The translations under genes were made by a program, and so were the position numbers. Positions 34,001-44,592 of a stretch of 64,000 nt of DNA are shown piece after piece. Positions within the stretch are counted from its first letter, which is position 1; the number at the start of each line of letters is the position of its first letter. The DNA is taken from positions 11,728,071 to 11,792,070 of the forward strand of contig OZ024892.1 in assembly GCA_964017195.1 (NCBI GenBank). The letters run 5' to 3'. Source of the stretch: Siderastrea radians (lineage: Eukaryota > Cnidaria > Anthozoa > Scleractinia > Rhizangiidae). Under the pieces are notes generated by a model. The model did not search any database. It was not told the origin of the DNA and worked only from the letters and a program-made list of their open reading frames with translations.

Positions 34001-37000
34001 AAGGGCCACCACCTCGGGGAGCTTCACTAGAGAGCCCTCCATACTACAAAATAAGACAAATTAAACATTGACATGTACAGATGTTGTGTGTAGACATTTA
34101 GGAACTTAAGGTGGCTGAACACAGCTTGTGCGCGCTCCACGATTTCTACTGCTGGGTCAGCGCAAGTCAGCGCGCGAACAAAGATTTGAGAAAAACAAAC
34201 GTGCCTCCTAGACAGCGATTTTCTCGTTTTGTTTAACGTGGATCGCACGGTGTTATTTTTAGCATAGGAACAAGGAAGCTGTTCGGTCGGCCTTAAAGCA
34301 CAAACGTTCGTGAGCAACGATCTGCATAGGCAAAAGGATCGGACACAGAACACGAAATTGTAAAACGCCGAACGCCGCAACAAGAGTTTGGTCGAGCAAA
34401 AACAAGCAAACCGAAGGGAACAGGCAGCTTCCGGCTGATGTTTGGGTTTCGCTTAAGATCTCTATTTACGTGCAAAGAGGCCTGCGTATAAACGATACTT
34501 TAAAGTACTTGGGACCAATCAGAACTGCTGAATCATTTGCCTTTCGACATGGAAATGCAGTTCCTGATTACTTTAATGGTTAAACAACGCCTTTCTTCCA
34601 AAGCTATCGCGCCGAAGTATCTTTGGACAAACTTTTTGCAAACAGTTCGCCAATCTATCTCTGATTTTTTAGCCGTCGCCTCGTCTAGAGCAGCTGCGTT
34701 AAAGTAGCAAACCGTGCGACTTTCCCAGCCGCGTGTCCATACGATGGTTTCCTGATCATCTCAAGGACGCAATTTGCCTGCGAAGGCATCTGGTGTTCGC
34801 CTAGTGTTGTCAATGCAATGAAAGACTTAAACGCCTCTTAACATTCCAGTAACTTAGGTTGGACAGCAGAAGTAGCATATTTCTCGCTCACCTACCTATA
34901 AACTCCTTCAACAATTATAAGAATCTTTTTCCACGCTCGATGAGTTCTTGGTTGCCCCTGGACGACGGATTCTCTAAGAATTTCCTCCAAGCACTTCATA
35001 TCTGTAGAGTGTGTTGGTAGTAAATGAATAGGAATTCCAAACGTTTTACGCGCAAACACGCGTGATTTATTGCCCGCAGAGGGATAAGAGCTGGTTAATG
35101 TTCCGACTTCATCCTTTTTTTTTTTGCTTGCAAGGAGACCACTATCCGCATGACTGTCGCAAAAGGAAACAACGAATGACGTAATGCATTAAAACGGTTA
35201 TATGTTTTTGGAGTAAAAATGTAACCGTTTTTAAGGCACTGATAAGCTAGGGCAAACTGGTGCCAAGCCCTGAGGCCAGTGAAGGGCCAAGGGCAGGAAA
35301 GCATGCAATCGGTGCCAAGCGCGGGAAAACTTGTAATGCCAAGCACGGGAAAACATGCACCCGGTGCCAAGCGCGGGAAAACGTGAAACCAGTGCCAAGC
35401 GCGGGAAAACATGAAACCGGTGCCAAGCGCGGCAAAAAGAAAAACAACAACAACAAAAACCGGTGGCAAGCGCGTGAGCGACTCGCTATAGATTCTCCCC
35501 TGTTGTGGAAACTCAAAATCAACCAGAATCATCGCTCAGCAGTCGATGAAAAATTTATCTTCGTCGCCATCTTACCGTTGTGCTTAAAGACTTTAATCTT
35601 GGCTCCTGATAACCTCGCTCCTAAGATGAGTGACGTGTGGTTGAGCTCGTCACTGATGATCAAATCTCCCTTGCCTACTAGGGTGGGGATATTGGAGGAG
35701 TTGGTGGCGAACCCCATCCCGAAAACCATAGCAGCGGGTTTACCGACAAACCTGGCAACCACAGCTTCTAGTTCGCTGTGAATATCAAGAGTGCCTGACA
35801 GGAAAAAAATAACACAGGTTTATTAAGATAGGGAGACCAAATTGCAGTTAAATTAGCGAAGATTTAATTAAAAGAAACGTTTTCCCCATCTTTCGTCAAG
35901 ACGGTTTATATTTTTCGTAAGACCGCTGGATAAAAGGACAAAAGAAGCATGTGTACACGGTTAGTCTCAAATACTAGAGAGAAGACGAACTTTTCTCAAC
36001 TCTGTAGACTGTCTTTATTCTAGGATTCAGCACTTTACTGCTGGTATTTGTGGATAGTTTACTTCAGATTGAGACAGGAAAAATGGGTCTGTAGCATTTT
36101 TATTAAGCAATGTTGATGAATTCAAAACTATATTATAGGCCATTTTTGCGTTGGAGTCATTTTACTACAGTACAGGTACCAGAAACCCTTGCTGTTTTCT
36201 TTTGGCATGCTTATTACGGGTATTAGCAAGAGAGGATGAAGTAAGAGAGTGAATCCCCGTGCCCCATGATAATTATTTGAAATTTATTATGAGTTCGCAC
36301 CCACGCTGCGAAAGTTATTTTTATCTGTTGTTTCCGCGTCAACAACCTATGACGTCATTCTAACTGACCAATGAGATGTCGTCCTTAAAATAACCACGCA
36401 GTATGACACAGAACCAAAAATAGATTTCAAATAATTTTCATCGGAAGAGGCCCATGTATGGGGGGTTCGCTCTCTTCCTTCCATCATCTTGGTATTAGTT
36501 TGTTGTTTAAAGCATAATAGAATTTCAAAAGGATACAAAGGCAAAGCGCATTTCATTGACTTGTTCATTTACTCACCGTATTCGTTCCTTGCACTGCACC
36601 CCGCCACACCGTATCTGCGGACCGCCTGTTCAGCGGCTTCTGCACATGACCCAGAATTCTCGGCGAAGCCAAGGTAGTTGTATGACGCAAGATTGAGTGC
36701 CTTGGTTTTCGTTCCAGGGTATCTGCGAATTAAAAACATTGACTACAGTTCTTCAATGATGAAATACACTACTTTCGCAATGGTTTCGGATATTTTACGC
36801 GTTGTGAAGTATTCTCTTTGAGCGAGGAAAATTGCGAGCAATAAAAGCACCCCTCTTAAGTTGATTTCATTTTGATTCAGTGGTAGATAAAGGCACCCCG
36901 TTGTTCCATCGTTTTTTCAATACATTTTGAATGCTCACTCAGTTCCTGGTTGGTGTTTTTAGAAGATGATCCTCTTATTCGATTTATCGTCTTATTTCGA

Positions 37001-39677
37001 CATCGTGATTTCGGATATTTTGCATCCTAGAACTCGAGTGTAGTCCTTAGCAGCACCTGACGCAGTTGTGCTAGCTTTAAAGCAAGCAAGCAATCAAGTA
37101 AAAAAAATGACTCCAGGAGTTTAATTCATGTCTACATGGCTTAATTTCTGGGATCGGGGTGGTGTAGTGGTTGGCGCGTTGGACTTCAGATCTGAAGGTC
37201 AGTGGTTCGACGCCCAGTCCCTGCCATCGTGTTGTTTCCTTAGACAAGAAACTTTACCCCACATTGTCTCTCTTCACCCAGGTGTATAAAATGGGTACCG
37301 GCGACATACTGCTGGGGGTAACAATACGATGGACTAGCATCCCATCTGGGGGGGGGGGGGGAGGAGTAGCAATACTCTCAGTTGCTTCATGCTACAGAAA
37401 CTGGGATAATCTTCGGCCTGCGGGCCTCCTTGGCTCGTTTACGACTTTATCTTTACCATCATGGCTTAATTAGCCTTTAGTAGTCCAACCGATCCATCAC
37501 ATTTTGTGTGTTCTCAACATCGTCTTAATTTTCTCTTTGCATTTGGAAAAATCTATGACACGGCAGTCCAATCGACCCCTCACGTTTTATGGGCTGCCAG
37601 TTACGTACCTGAATGTCCAATTCCAGTCATCTGACTCTCTGTCTACCAGGTCAATTTCTCCCCCAGGAACGCTACAGATTGGTCTGTTGAAGCAGTCTCG
37701 TACACGAGTGTACATATTTCTTGTGTAGAAACTTTCAAAGTCAGAGTAGAGCGGCACAAATCCCTGCGAGGAAGAAAAAACAAGAGAAAAAAATGCAATA
37801 AACAAGTCCCTTTTGCAAAATTACTTTATCCATTATTGATGAATGCGCACTTTTGTTTAGAACTCAAAAGACAACTGGAGGTCTGTAAGTAGACTTGCTT
37901 TCAAGTTGAGCTCTGGAATATTTTCAAGGGCAACGAGAAAAACCGAAGCTCTCGGGAGGAACAATGGAACTCAGAACCTTCTGGATCCCCAAGACTGGAA
38001 AAGAGAAGCGAAAAACTTTGATAAACTTACATAACGCTACACTTGCTTCAATTGTTTTATCGATATTGTTTTATTCTCGTGCTTGGTAGTCTCCCATAAA
38101 TGCCAAATAATCTAACTTAATATTGTAACATATTGTAACTTAATAACAATGGGGAACAAATTCGACACACCCCTGATCAAGAAAAAGTAGCTATGCCACC
38201 ATAGTTCACTATAGAGCAAGAACAAAGTTATCAATTTCCGGAAATCGGACGTGACTAGAGATTTTACAGTTTTTCAAAAAGATAATAAATATCACGAAAT
38301 TTGGACCTTTCGGCTAATCAGAATGCTTCATCTCATCGTACCTGTTCAGCCATATCGAAAAATGGTTAGAAGTAAGCTAGGTATTGAAACTCAGCAGGAG
38401 AAGGCTAAACGGGGCCGCGGCTAAACGGACGACTGATCTGCCTGTAAAAGAATGACAACTTCCGTAGGCCCACTACTTGAACACGCATTCCGCGGGACAA
38501 CTTAATCGTTATTCTACCAATTCTACCGAAGCTTATGCGGGGACTCTTGTGTTGCAGTCATGTTAGAGTTTTACTGCTAAGTTACCGGTCTTATCTCAGC
38601 ATTCAGTAAGATTTTCGTGTTTCTGCTGTGCTTGTTTTGCTAGTTAACCAATTCACAGCATGTTATGTAATTCACCCCAGTCTACTTGTACCGTCTACTA
38701 TCACAAAGTTATTATTATGTATGGTTTCAGAAAAGTAATGAAAAAGAACTGAGGTTATTTTATTAACTAAGTTGAAAATGTTCAGAAACTTGTTAGAAAT
38801 CCGGCTTCACCTGCAATCACGTGGGCGAAAGATTTTCAGCGATCACGCCACCAAGAAAGAGGCTTGTACGCATGCGTCCCGCTTGATAAAGTCCATAGTT
38901 CAAAAACGTTGGAAAGAATTTTGCATAAAAAAATATTACAAAATTTAAAATGTTAGAAACTCTGTTTTTTTTAAAAGAATCTGTGTCTAAAGTTTTCGTA
39001 AATAAATTAATCAATTTAATTTCTTGGCACCTAGTAGAAACAGAAAAGCTCGACGAGTTTGGCCTCCTCTTAAAAAATATTGGCAGAGACAGGAGTCTCT
39101 TCACTCGCGAACTTTGAGCTTCGGCTTTTACAGACATCTTTAAAGGCGAGGGTTAGCTCGGGCAAAATTCACCTTTATCAGTAGCGCCTTCCCAGTTGCC
39201 GTCTAATTAATGTGGGGTTGCTTTATCTCTAAAAGCCTTTATAATAGTGTATTAAAAATACACTACACCGGTTCAGTCAAAGCTCAAGATTCACAGCTTG
39301 GGGTTGAACGAGTGTCACCCTCTTTAAATGTTCTTCAGATTTACTTGACAAGTAAACGAACAACCATTCGCTTCCTGTGGAAATGCATCCTTAAATTTTA
39401 GATATTTTCTTACCTGGTTGCCGCTTTCTTTAGACGCCTTGGATTTTTCTACGCCGTATTTGCGCGTGAAGTCACGCAAATAACCGAAAATTATCAGGAA
39501 GAAGTAGGACAAGTATGTCATCACAGCAGCATAGAAAGGAGTTTCCTCGAATTCGTCCACTATCTCAGGATCGTAGCTTCCATTCTTTCCTTCACGGCTC
39601 GTGAATCCATTCGTTCTCGGAGCAAAGCCATTTTTTGCAGAGAGGCGCTTTCTCGACAAGCAAGATCCCGCCACCAT
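28054..39677 (-). CDS. SPTLC2: Serine palmitoyltransferase catalytic subunit 2-like, copy A
   Basis: Eleven exons on the minus strand, each with GT-AG borders and consistent phase: 39677-39414, 37763-37609, 36722-36577, 35794-35576, 35001-34896, 34043-33824, 33087-32961, 31512-31476, 31184-31086, 30557-30428, 28131-28054; 526 residues (human SPTLC2 has 562). The enzyme condenses L-serine with palmitoyl-CoA to 3-ketosphinganine in the ER membrane, together with SPTLC1. Residues about 45-72 form the membrane helix ([13 protein letters not shown]). [45 protein letters not shown] (Asp322, His325 at the PLP ring) and [12 protein letters not shown] (Lys357, PLP Schiff base) are all present, so activity is plausible. 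ATTAAA at 27971-27976 on the minus strand may end the transcript. In this copy the intron 10 donor reads GTAAAG because a transposon sits 4 bases inside it; copy B has GTAAGA. Confidence 0.93.
28711..30423. mobile_element. PIF/Harbinger-type element (1.7 kb), only in unit A
   Basis: Ends AGGCCCGTTTACACAGGCGA and AGGCCTGTTTACACAGGCGA (inverted), extending about 150 bp inward with many 'gcgattt' and 'tcgcgc' words. TTA lies on both sides (28708-28710, 30424-30426), while unit B shows the empty site with a single TTA. A three-base TWA duplication is typical of PIF/Harbinger. It encodes no transposase but contains a fragment of a LINE reverse transcriptase. Confidence 0.85.
29133..29762 (+). pseudogene. 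LINE reverse-transcriptase C-terminal (zf-RVT) fragment
   Basis: 209 codons open from ATG to stop. The middle holds the zf-RVT pattern: [20 protein letters not shown], then [18 protein letters not shown] with a Cys-Cys-His-Cys zinc-binding arrangement, then a Trp-rich tail. This normally ends a non-LTR retrotransposon polymerase. The catalytic palm and the endonuclease are absent, so this is a 5'-truncated remnant. It sits inside the TTA-flanked DNA element, followed by AT-rich 3' sequence and an A-run at about 30042. The frame is intact, which suggests a recent capture or nested insertion. The ATG is probably not a natural start. Confidence 0.75.
31710..32290. repeat. Repeat with 'ccctgtttaggtc' motifs bounded by C- and G-runs
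   Basis: A run of 13 C at 31716 and a run of about 17 G at 32240 bracket repeated 'ctgtttagg(t/a)c' words in intron 7 of copy A; unit B has the same at 46533-47110. The homopolymer lengths differ between units. It may be one transposable element with inverted G/C-rich ends. Confidence 0.4.
32523..32699. mobile_element. Pogo/Tigger-type MITE in intron 7 of copy A
   Basis: CAGTGGAACCTCGATTTA and its inverse TAAATCGAGGTTCCACTG, 177 bp apart, with TA on both sides. These are textbook Tc1/mariner (pogo group) ends. No coding sequence. Confidence 0.85.
33421..33714. mobile_element. MITE in intron 6 of copy A
   Basis: Ends 'tttagagcagtttttaaatg' and 'cacttgaaaatcgctctaaa', with an interior containing 'ctgattgg' and 'ccaatcag' words; same family as 27328-27625. 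Unit B carries it at 48240-48533. Confidence 0.6.
35252..35440 (+). repeat. Minisatellite of about 28 bp in intron 4 of copy A
   Basis: The core GGTGCCAAGCGCGGGAAAAC recurs about five to six times with small variations. Its GC-rich units make spurious open frames on both strands. Unit B has the same array at 50062-50250. Confidence 0.8.
37150..37460 (+). mobile_element. tRNA-derived SINE in intron 2 of copy A
   Basis: GGTGTAGTGGTTGGCGCG (box A-like, 37161-37178) and GGTTCGACGCC (box B, 37204-37214) at tRNA-like spacing, followed by unrelated sequence with a 13-G run. Unit B carries the same element with a cleaner box B (GGTTCGAGGCC) but lacks about 85 bp of the body. Confidence 0.6.
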
Positions 39678-40130
39678 TATTGTCGTGACTGCGAGATCTG
39701 CAGGCTCGCGTGACGAAATGACAGCGATACGAGTATCAACCCATCAATCGATCAACCCACTCAAGCGAGCTCAACTTGGCTTTATCCGGACCTTCCTTTA
39801 CGATACCTTTCAGAGCAACACCTCGTTTTACTCTGTTATTGTCAATGGTTATGTATTATATTATATTGAATATTCATTAGCAGCTGTTTATTTTAATTTT
39901 CGTTATTTCAATTTTCCAACTGGGAAGATCAGATACTGAATGTCTCGATTGAAATTTGCTATTTTTCCTCAGACAGATCCAGACAAGCTTTAAGCAAATG
40001 ATTTCTGCTTCTATTGTACTTGAATACTGTCGAGAAATAGCAAACTTATATAGTCATGTTACTATGTTTTTTGTGCTTGATTACTTTTTGAAACCTGTTA
40101 TATTTATCTAGGACAGTTTTCATGAAATTA

Positions 40131-40610
40131 TGCGCCGATCAATTCGAAAGTTCAACATCCCCCCCCCCGGGCAACCCCCCGGGCATTTGAACTTTTGAAG
40201 TTTGGCTTGTTCAAATTCCCTTCCCTCGGGGCAAGAAAGCCGTTCAAATGCCCCACCAATTAGTACTGAACTGCCTCTCCTCAAAGACAAATTTGGTCTT
40301 CAATCAAGCACTTTACATGCCTTTCAGAGAGAGATATGCCGTAATGACACCTTCAATCTTCTTTTAAAGACCCTTTTCAAAGGGTTATTCACTAACAAAG
40401 GCGAAATTTTATCTTGTAAATCCGTCAGACCCCGCAAAAACCGGAAAAATTCACAGGCCTACTACGTCAGGACAAGAGATAAATCCGGTTCAAATTCCCC
40501 ACCCTTCCAACGCAACGTTCAAATTCCCCCCTCCCAGGGCACGATGCACAGTCAAATGCCCGGGGTATGCCCGGGGGGGGGGGTGTTGAAGTTTCGAATT
40601 GATCGGCGCA
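40131..40610. mobile_element. TTA-flanked MITE with C/G-rich inner ends (unit A)
   Basis: TGCGCCGATCAATTCGAA with its inverse TTCGAATTGATCGGCGCA, flanked by TTA on both sides; just inside the ends are CCCGGGCA-type runs. PIF/Harbinger-like by its target duplication. It lies upstream of SPTLC2 copy A. Confidence 0.75.
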
Positions 40611-41766
40611 TTACTGATTCATGACATTTGTTTGTATTGGCTAATATGCAGCCACAATTTGCCGAATAATTTGATTGTGCCTCGCAAAAAGATAACCCTT
40701 TGATGTACGAATCACCGTAAATCGTTCCGTACCGTCTGATGGGCTGTTTTCTTCATAATTTTTTCTTTAAGTTTGTTAATGAAGTTCATTTTCCGACTGA
40801 GTAGTTTTTTTTCGATGATCTGTTTGTTGTTCATAAATGTAGAGTCAACAGTTGACGCGTGCCTTATACAGCTGAGCAAAGTAGTTAATTAAGTGGCTCT
40901 CTCCAAAACATCTATCTATATCTTAGCTTTAATTTAGAAATGGAAACATTTGCATTTTGAAACTCTTTTGACATTGTGACTGAAGTCTGCAAAGCTGGCG
41001 TGACGAAAGGTCTCGATCAAATCCATCCAAGTGTCAATTCTCTCAAACGGGCACAGTTCCTTTTGCATTGCGTGAGGCTTCATCTTCGATACATTTCCAG
41101 CGAGATCAATCAAGCAATGTTCACCACTTTTCACTCCTATTGTCAAGGTTACTTTTTAAAACTGTATCGAATATTAAATAACAACTGTTTATTTTAAACT
41201 TTCGATATTTAAACACCCCTCGATCTGATAAAAACATCTCCACCAAATTGCTATCCAGTTCCTGAGACAGGATTGTGAACAGCTCGAGGTGACTCTAGCC
41301 CGACTGTCAAGAATTATGCAAACTTTAATCATTATGTTTTCATCATTATAGTGGAAGTGTCCACGTTACTATATTTTGAGTTTGCTCTCCTGTTGCCGTT
41401 GAACCTGTTACATTGATTTTGGGTAGTTATGAAATTAATTTTCAAAATTTGTTCCCGATTTACCATTGCCAAATATGCACTAAACTGCAATGTGATTTTG
41501 CAATCAATCAGGCAAAGATAATCCTGCAATTAAAGACAAAAGCTGACGCATGTCAACAGCCAAGCAAAGTAGCCATAACGATAGTTGTGCGTTAATTTAT
41601 AAAAAACGGAAAACTTGTTCCTTTTTTTCTATATAAAATTAGAGTTGACGTTTAGGAGAATGGGGAACTGTTGTAAAAATTTTCTAGCTCTCCGCGGGAC
41701 CGCGCAAGGGGTAACGGACTGAAAAAATAGATGAAAAAGTTGAACAATTCATTAGTCAGTGATTAA

Positions 41767-42816
41767 GGGGCCGATTACATGAGGCAGGCTGGCCCGCTTA
41801 GCCGGGCTGGCTCGGTTTGCCAGGATCTCGGCACGTCTGTGAAACACACTAAAATTCAACTTTTTTTTTAAAATTCAAATTCAGCCCGGCTAGCTGGGAT
41901 CCCGGCATCGCGATGCCCGGATCCCGGCTAGCCGGGATGAAAATTTACCATGTAATCGCGATTGCCGGGCCAGCCCGGCTAGCCGGGCCAACACTTTCTC
42001 GTCACTAAATTTCGCTTCAGAGCAAAATAGCTCACCAGAAGATCGATATTTCTCTTTCTATATAACACATAAAGGTTTATCAGACCATAAAGCTACGTAA
42101 AACTGAAAACGATACGCCAAAATAATGGATTGGCGAGAATAAGAACACTCGATTCATGCTCTTTGATGTAGCCATCTTTTCACACGACAGCCTCTAAATT
42201 TAGCCGCAGGCGGGCTGGCCCGGCTCATGTAATACCGGGCTGAGCCGTCATCTCGGCAGACAGAGCCAGCCCTTCTACCGAGCCAGCCCGGCTCATGTAA
42301 TCGATTACATGAGGCGGGCTGGCCCGCTTAGCCGGGCTGGCTCGGTTTGCCGGGATCTCGGCACGTCTGTGAAACACACTAAAATCAACTTTGCGATTAC
42401 ATGGAAAAATTTCAGCCCGGCTAGCTGGGATCCGGCTAGCCGGGATGAAAATCTACCATGTAATCGCTATTGCTGGGCCAGCCCGGCTAGCCGGGCCAAC
42501 CGCTTTCTCGTCACTAAATTTCGCTTCAGAACAAAATGGCTCACCAGAAGATCGATATTTCTCTCTATATATAACACATAAAGGTTTATCAGACCATAAA
42601 GCTACGTAAAACTGAAAATTATACGCCAAAATAATGGATTAGCGAAAATAAAACACTTGATTCATGCTCTTCGATGTAGCCATCTTTTCACACGACAGCT
42701 TTTAAATTGAGCCGCAGACGGGCTGCCCCGCCTCATGTAATACCGGGCTGAACAGTCATCTCGGCAGACAGAGCCAGTCCTTCTACCGAGCCAGCCCGGC
42801 TCATGTAATCGGCCCC
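41767..42816. mobile_element. Harbinger-type MITE in doubled tandem form (unit A)
   Basis: Starts GGGGCCGATTACATGAGG, ends with its inverse, flanked by TAA. About halfway (42290-42310) the right end of one copy runs directly into the left end of another, so two copies sit in tandem sharing one outer duplication. Unit B has a single 511-bp copy. The interior is dense in 'agccgggctggc' palindromic words. Confidence 0.75.
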
Positions 42817-43871
42817 TAAGTTCAGGGTTAACTAGTACTTAGTTTTCCCCAATCAGATCTAATTTTGATATACACCAAATAGGAGCGGAATACTCTTCAA
42901 GAGTCCAAATCGCTTTGCTTTCGTTTGGCTTGTTTAGTTGAAACTCACGTGCTCCCTACAGGACTCTCGAAGAGTTTGAACCTTCTCAGATTTTACTTAC
43001 AGTCGATGTTAGTTGAAACTGTCGCTTTTGTTTGGCCTCTAACTCTCGTAACTCGCTCTCATTGACTCTCTTCTACTCTTTAAGGAGTTTGAACTTTTAT
43101 CTATTCTTGTTCTATAATAGTCTGCGCGGTCCCTGTTGTGTTCGTAACATGTTTTGTATTATTTACATAGCGTCAAAATCGTTCAAATCGTCCCTGGTTT
43201 AGCCAAAACCACAGAACCACAGATCCTACCGGAGAACCGCACAAAATCTGGCAGAGGCCTCCTTTCTCTCTTGTCCCTTCCCAGCATTCCCTGCGGCTTA
43301 TTTTTTCCCTCTTTCCAGCCTCCGCGCGTTTTTTCCCAAGCGTGCAGTCAAGGCGCGACTGTAGGAGGCCTGTGCGGAGGGGAGAGGCATTGTTTTGTTG
43401 CAATGGCATAGATTATTCTAATAATAGATGTTAATGCAAACCTTTCCCATCCAAGATATTTTGACGTCACAACAAAACATGAATTTAACGGATAACTTTT
43501 AAGAAGTCAACCTAAAAATTTCATGTCAATTGTTTTTCAACGCTTTGTTAAGAAAGACTGTTGTATTATGCTATGGCCCGACTTAAATAAATCCGTACTT
43601 TACGCTTAACTTGTTCTTGCAAAATTGATTCTGCAAATTATTTTTGAAAACACCAGTTAAGTAGCTTGTCTTGTTTATTTTGCCATAAAAATACATTTAC
43701 ATATTTTTCCACAATAAACTGAAGCTGTAGTATGGGCAAAATTAAATTTAAAGAATACCAAATTGTTTACAGCAATCTGAAATTAAAATCAACACCGGAT
43801 GCTGACTATTATACCTTTGGGTTGCGACCGTTTAATAGCGAACTCTGTCTTCATGTCATCTTTGAGAGAGG

Positions 43872-44165
43872 GCTTTTCAATTGAGTGTCAAAAGTAATTT
43901 GAGTTTGCTTCGGTTTTCCTTCTCTACGCTCTGTGATGGGTTTAAAAGAAAGAAGTCGACTCAAAAGCACTTTCTCGACTCAATCGTTTCAATGAGATGT
44001 CGCTCGCAAACCAAACATATCGTTCTGCACGCGTTTTCCCGCGCTTGATGCCGGTCACGTGTACTTGCTTTGGGTTCGGATTGGTTCATTGGCTTTTGTG
44101 TCTGTTGTGATTGGCCAATTGATTTCGTTGGCTTTGATTTTACGACACTCATTCGAAGACCACTT
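43872..44165. mobile_element. MITE downstream of SPTLC2 copy B
   Basis: Unit B counterpart of 27328-27625, same ends and interior. Confidence 0.55.
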
Positions 44166-44592
44166 CATTATATAGACAAGAGTGTTTTAGTGGAAAATAC
44201 TCGTAAAGTTCATACGAAACTACAACCAGGAGTCGATTGGTGTATTTTCCATATCCTCATTACTGAGGATATTGATGACGTCATTTCCGGCATTTACGCT
44301 GTCATTTGTGCAAAAATACTCTGTCTATATAATGAAAAGAAAATTACGCGGTGGCTTGAAGATATGAAATTTACTTTCTCGTGGTAAAGAACAATATTTT
44401 ACTCACTCGCTACACTTGTTCGTAAAATATTGTTTTACCACTCGAAAATGGAATTCATATCTTCGCGTTGCCGTGTAATATCCTCTATATATCTTCATTA
44501 ATTATTCAATTTAATTTCTCCAGACACAGTAGCACCCTGTGTCCTCATTTATAATTCCACACTGTTTGGACTGAGTATTGCGTAGGTCAGCT

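Larger units (their letters stand above)
26625..43170. repeat. Tandem segmental duplication, unit A
   Basis: A 16.5-kb unit repeated directly and almost identically as unit B (43171-59639). It holds one full SPTLC2-like gene plus flanks. The junction shows three bases of shared sequence (CGT) at both breakpoints: 'agcCGTcaaaatcg' at the left, 'tagCGTcaaaatcg' at the join and 'tagCGTggctg' after unit B. Unique to A are a 1.7-kb TTA-flanked insertion, a doubled MITE at 41767-42816 and a stretch near 37350-37434. Confidence 0.95.

Noticed and set aside
35247..35781. 173-codon plus-strand frame and similar frames over intron 4 (also at 50057-50591)
   Set aside because: They cover the minisatellite and the antisense of SPTLC2 exon 4, which is clearly coding on the minus strand.
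37155..37225. Possible functional tRNA gene
   Set aside because: Box A and box B are present but the acceptor stem does not close and the element is repeated with SINE-like body sequence.
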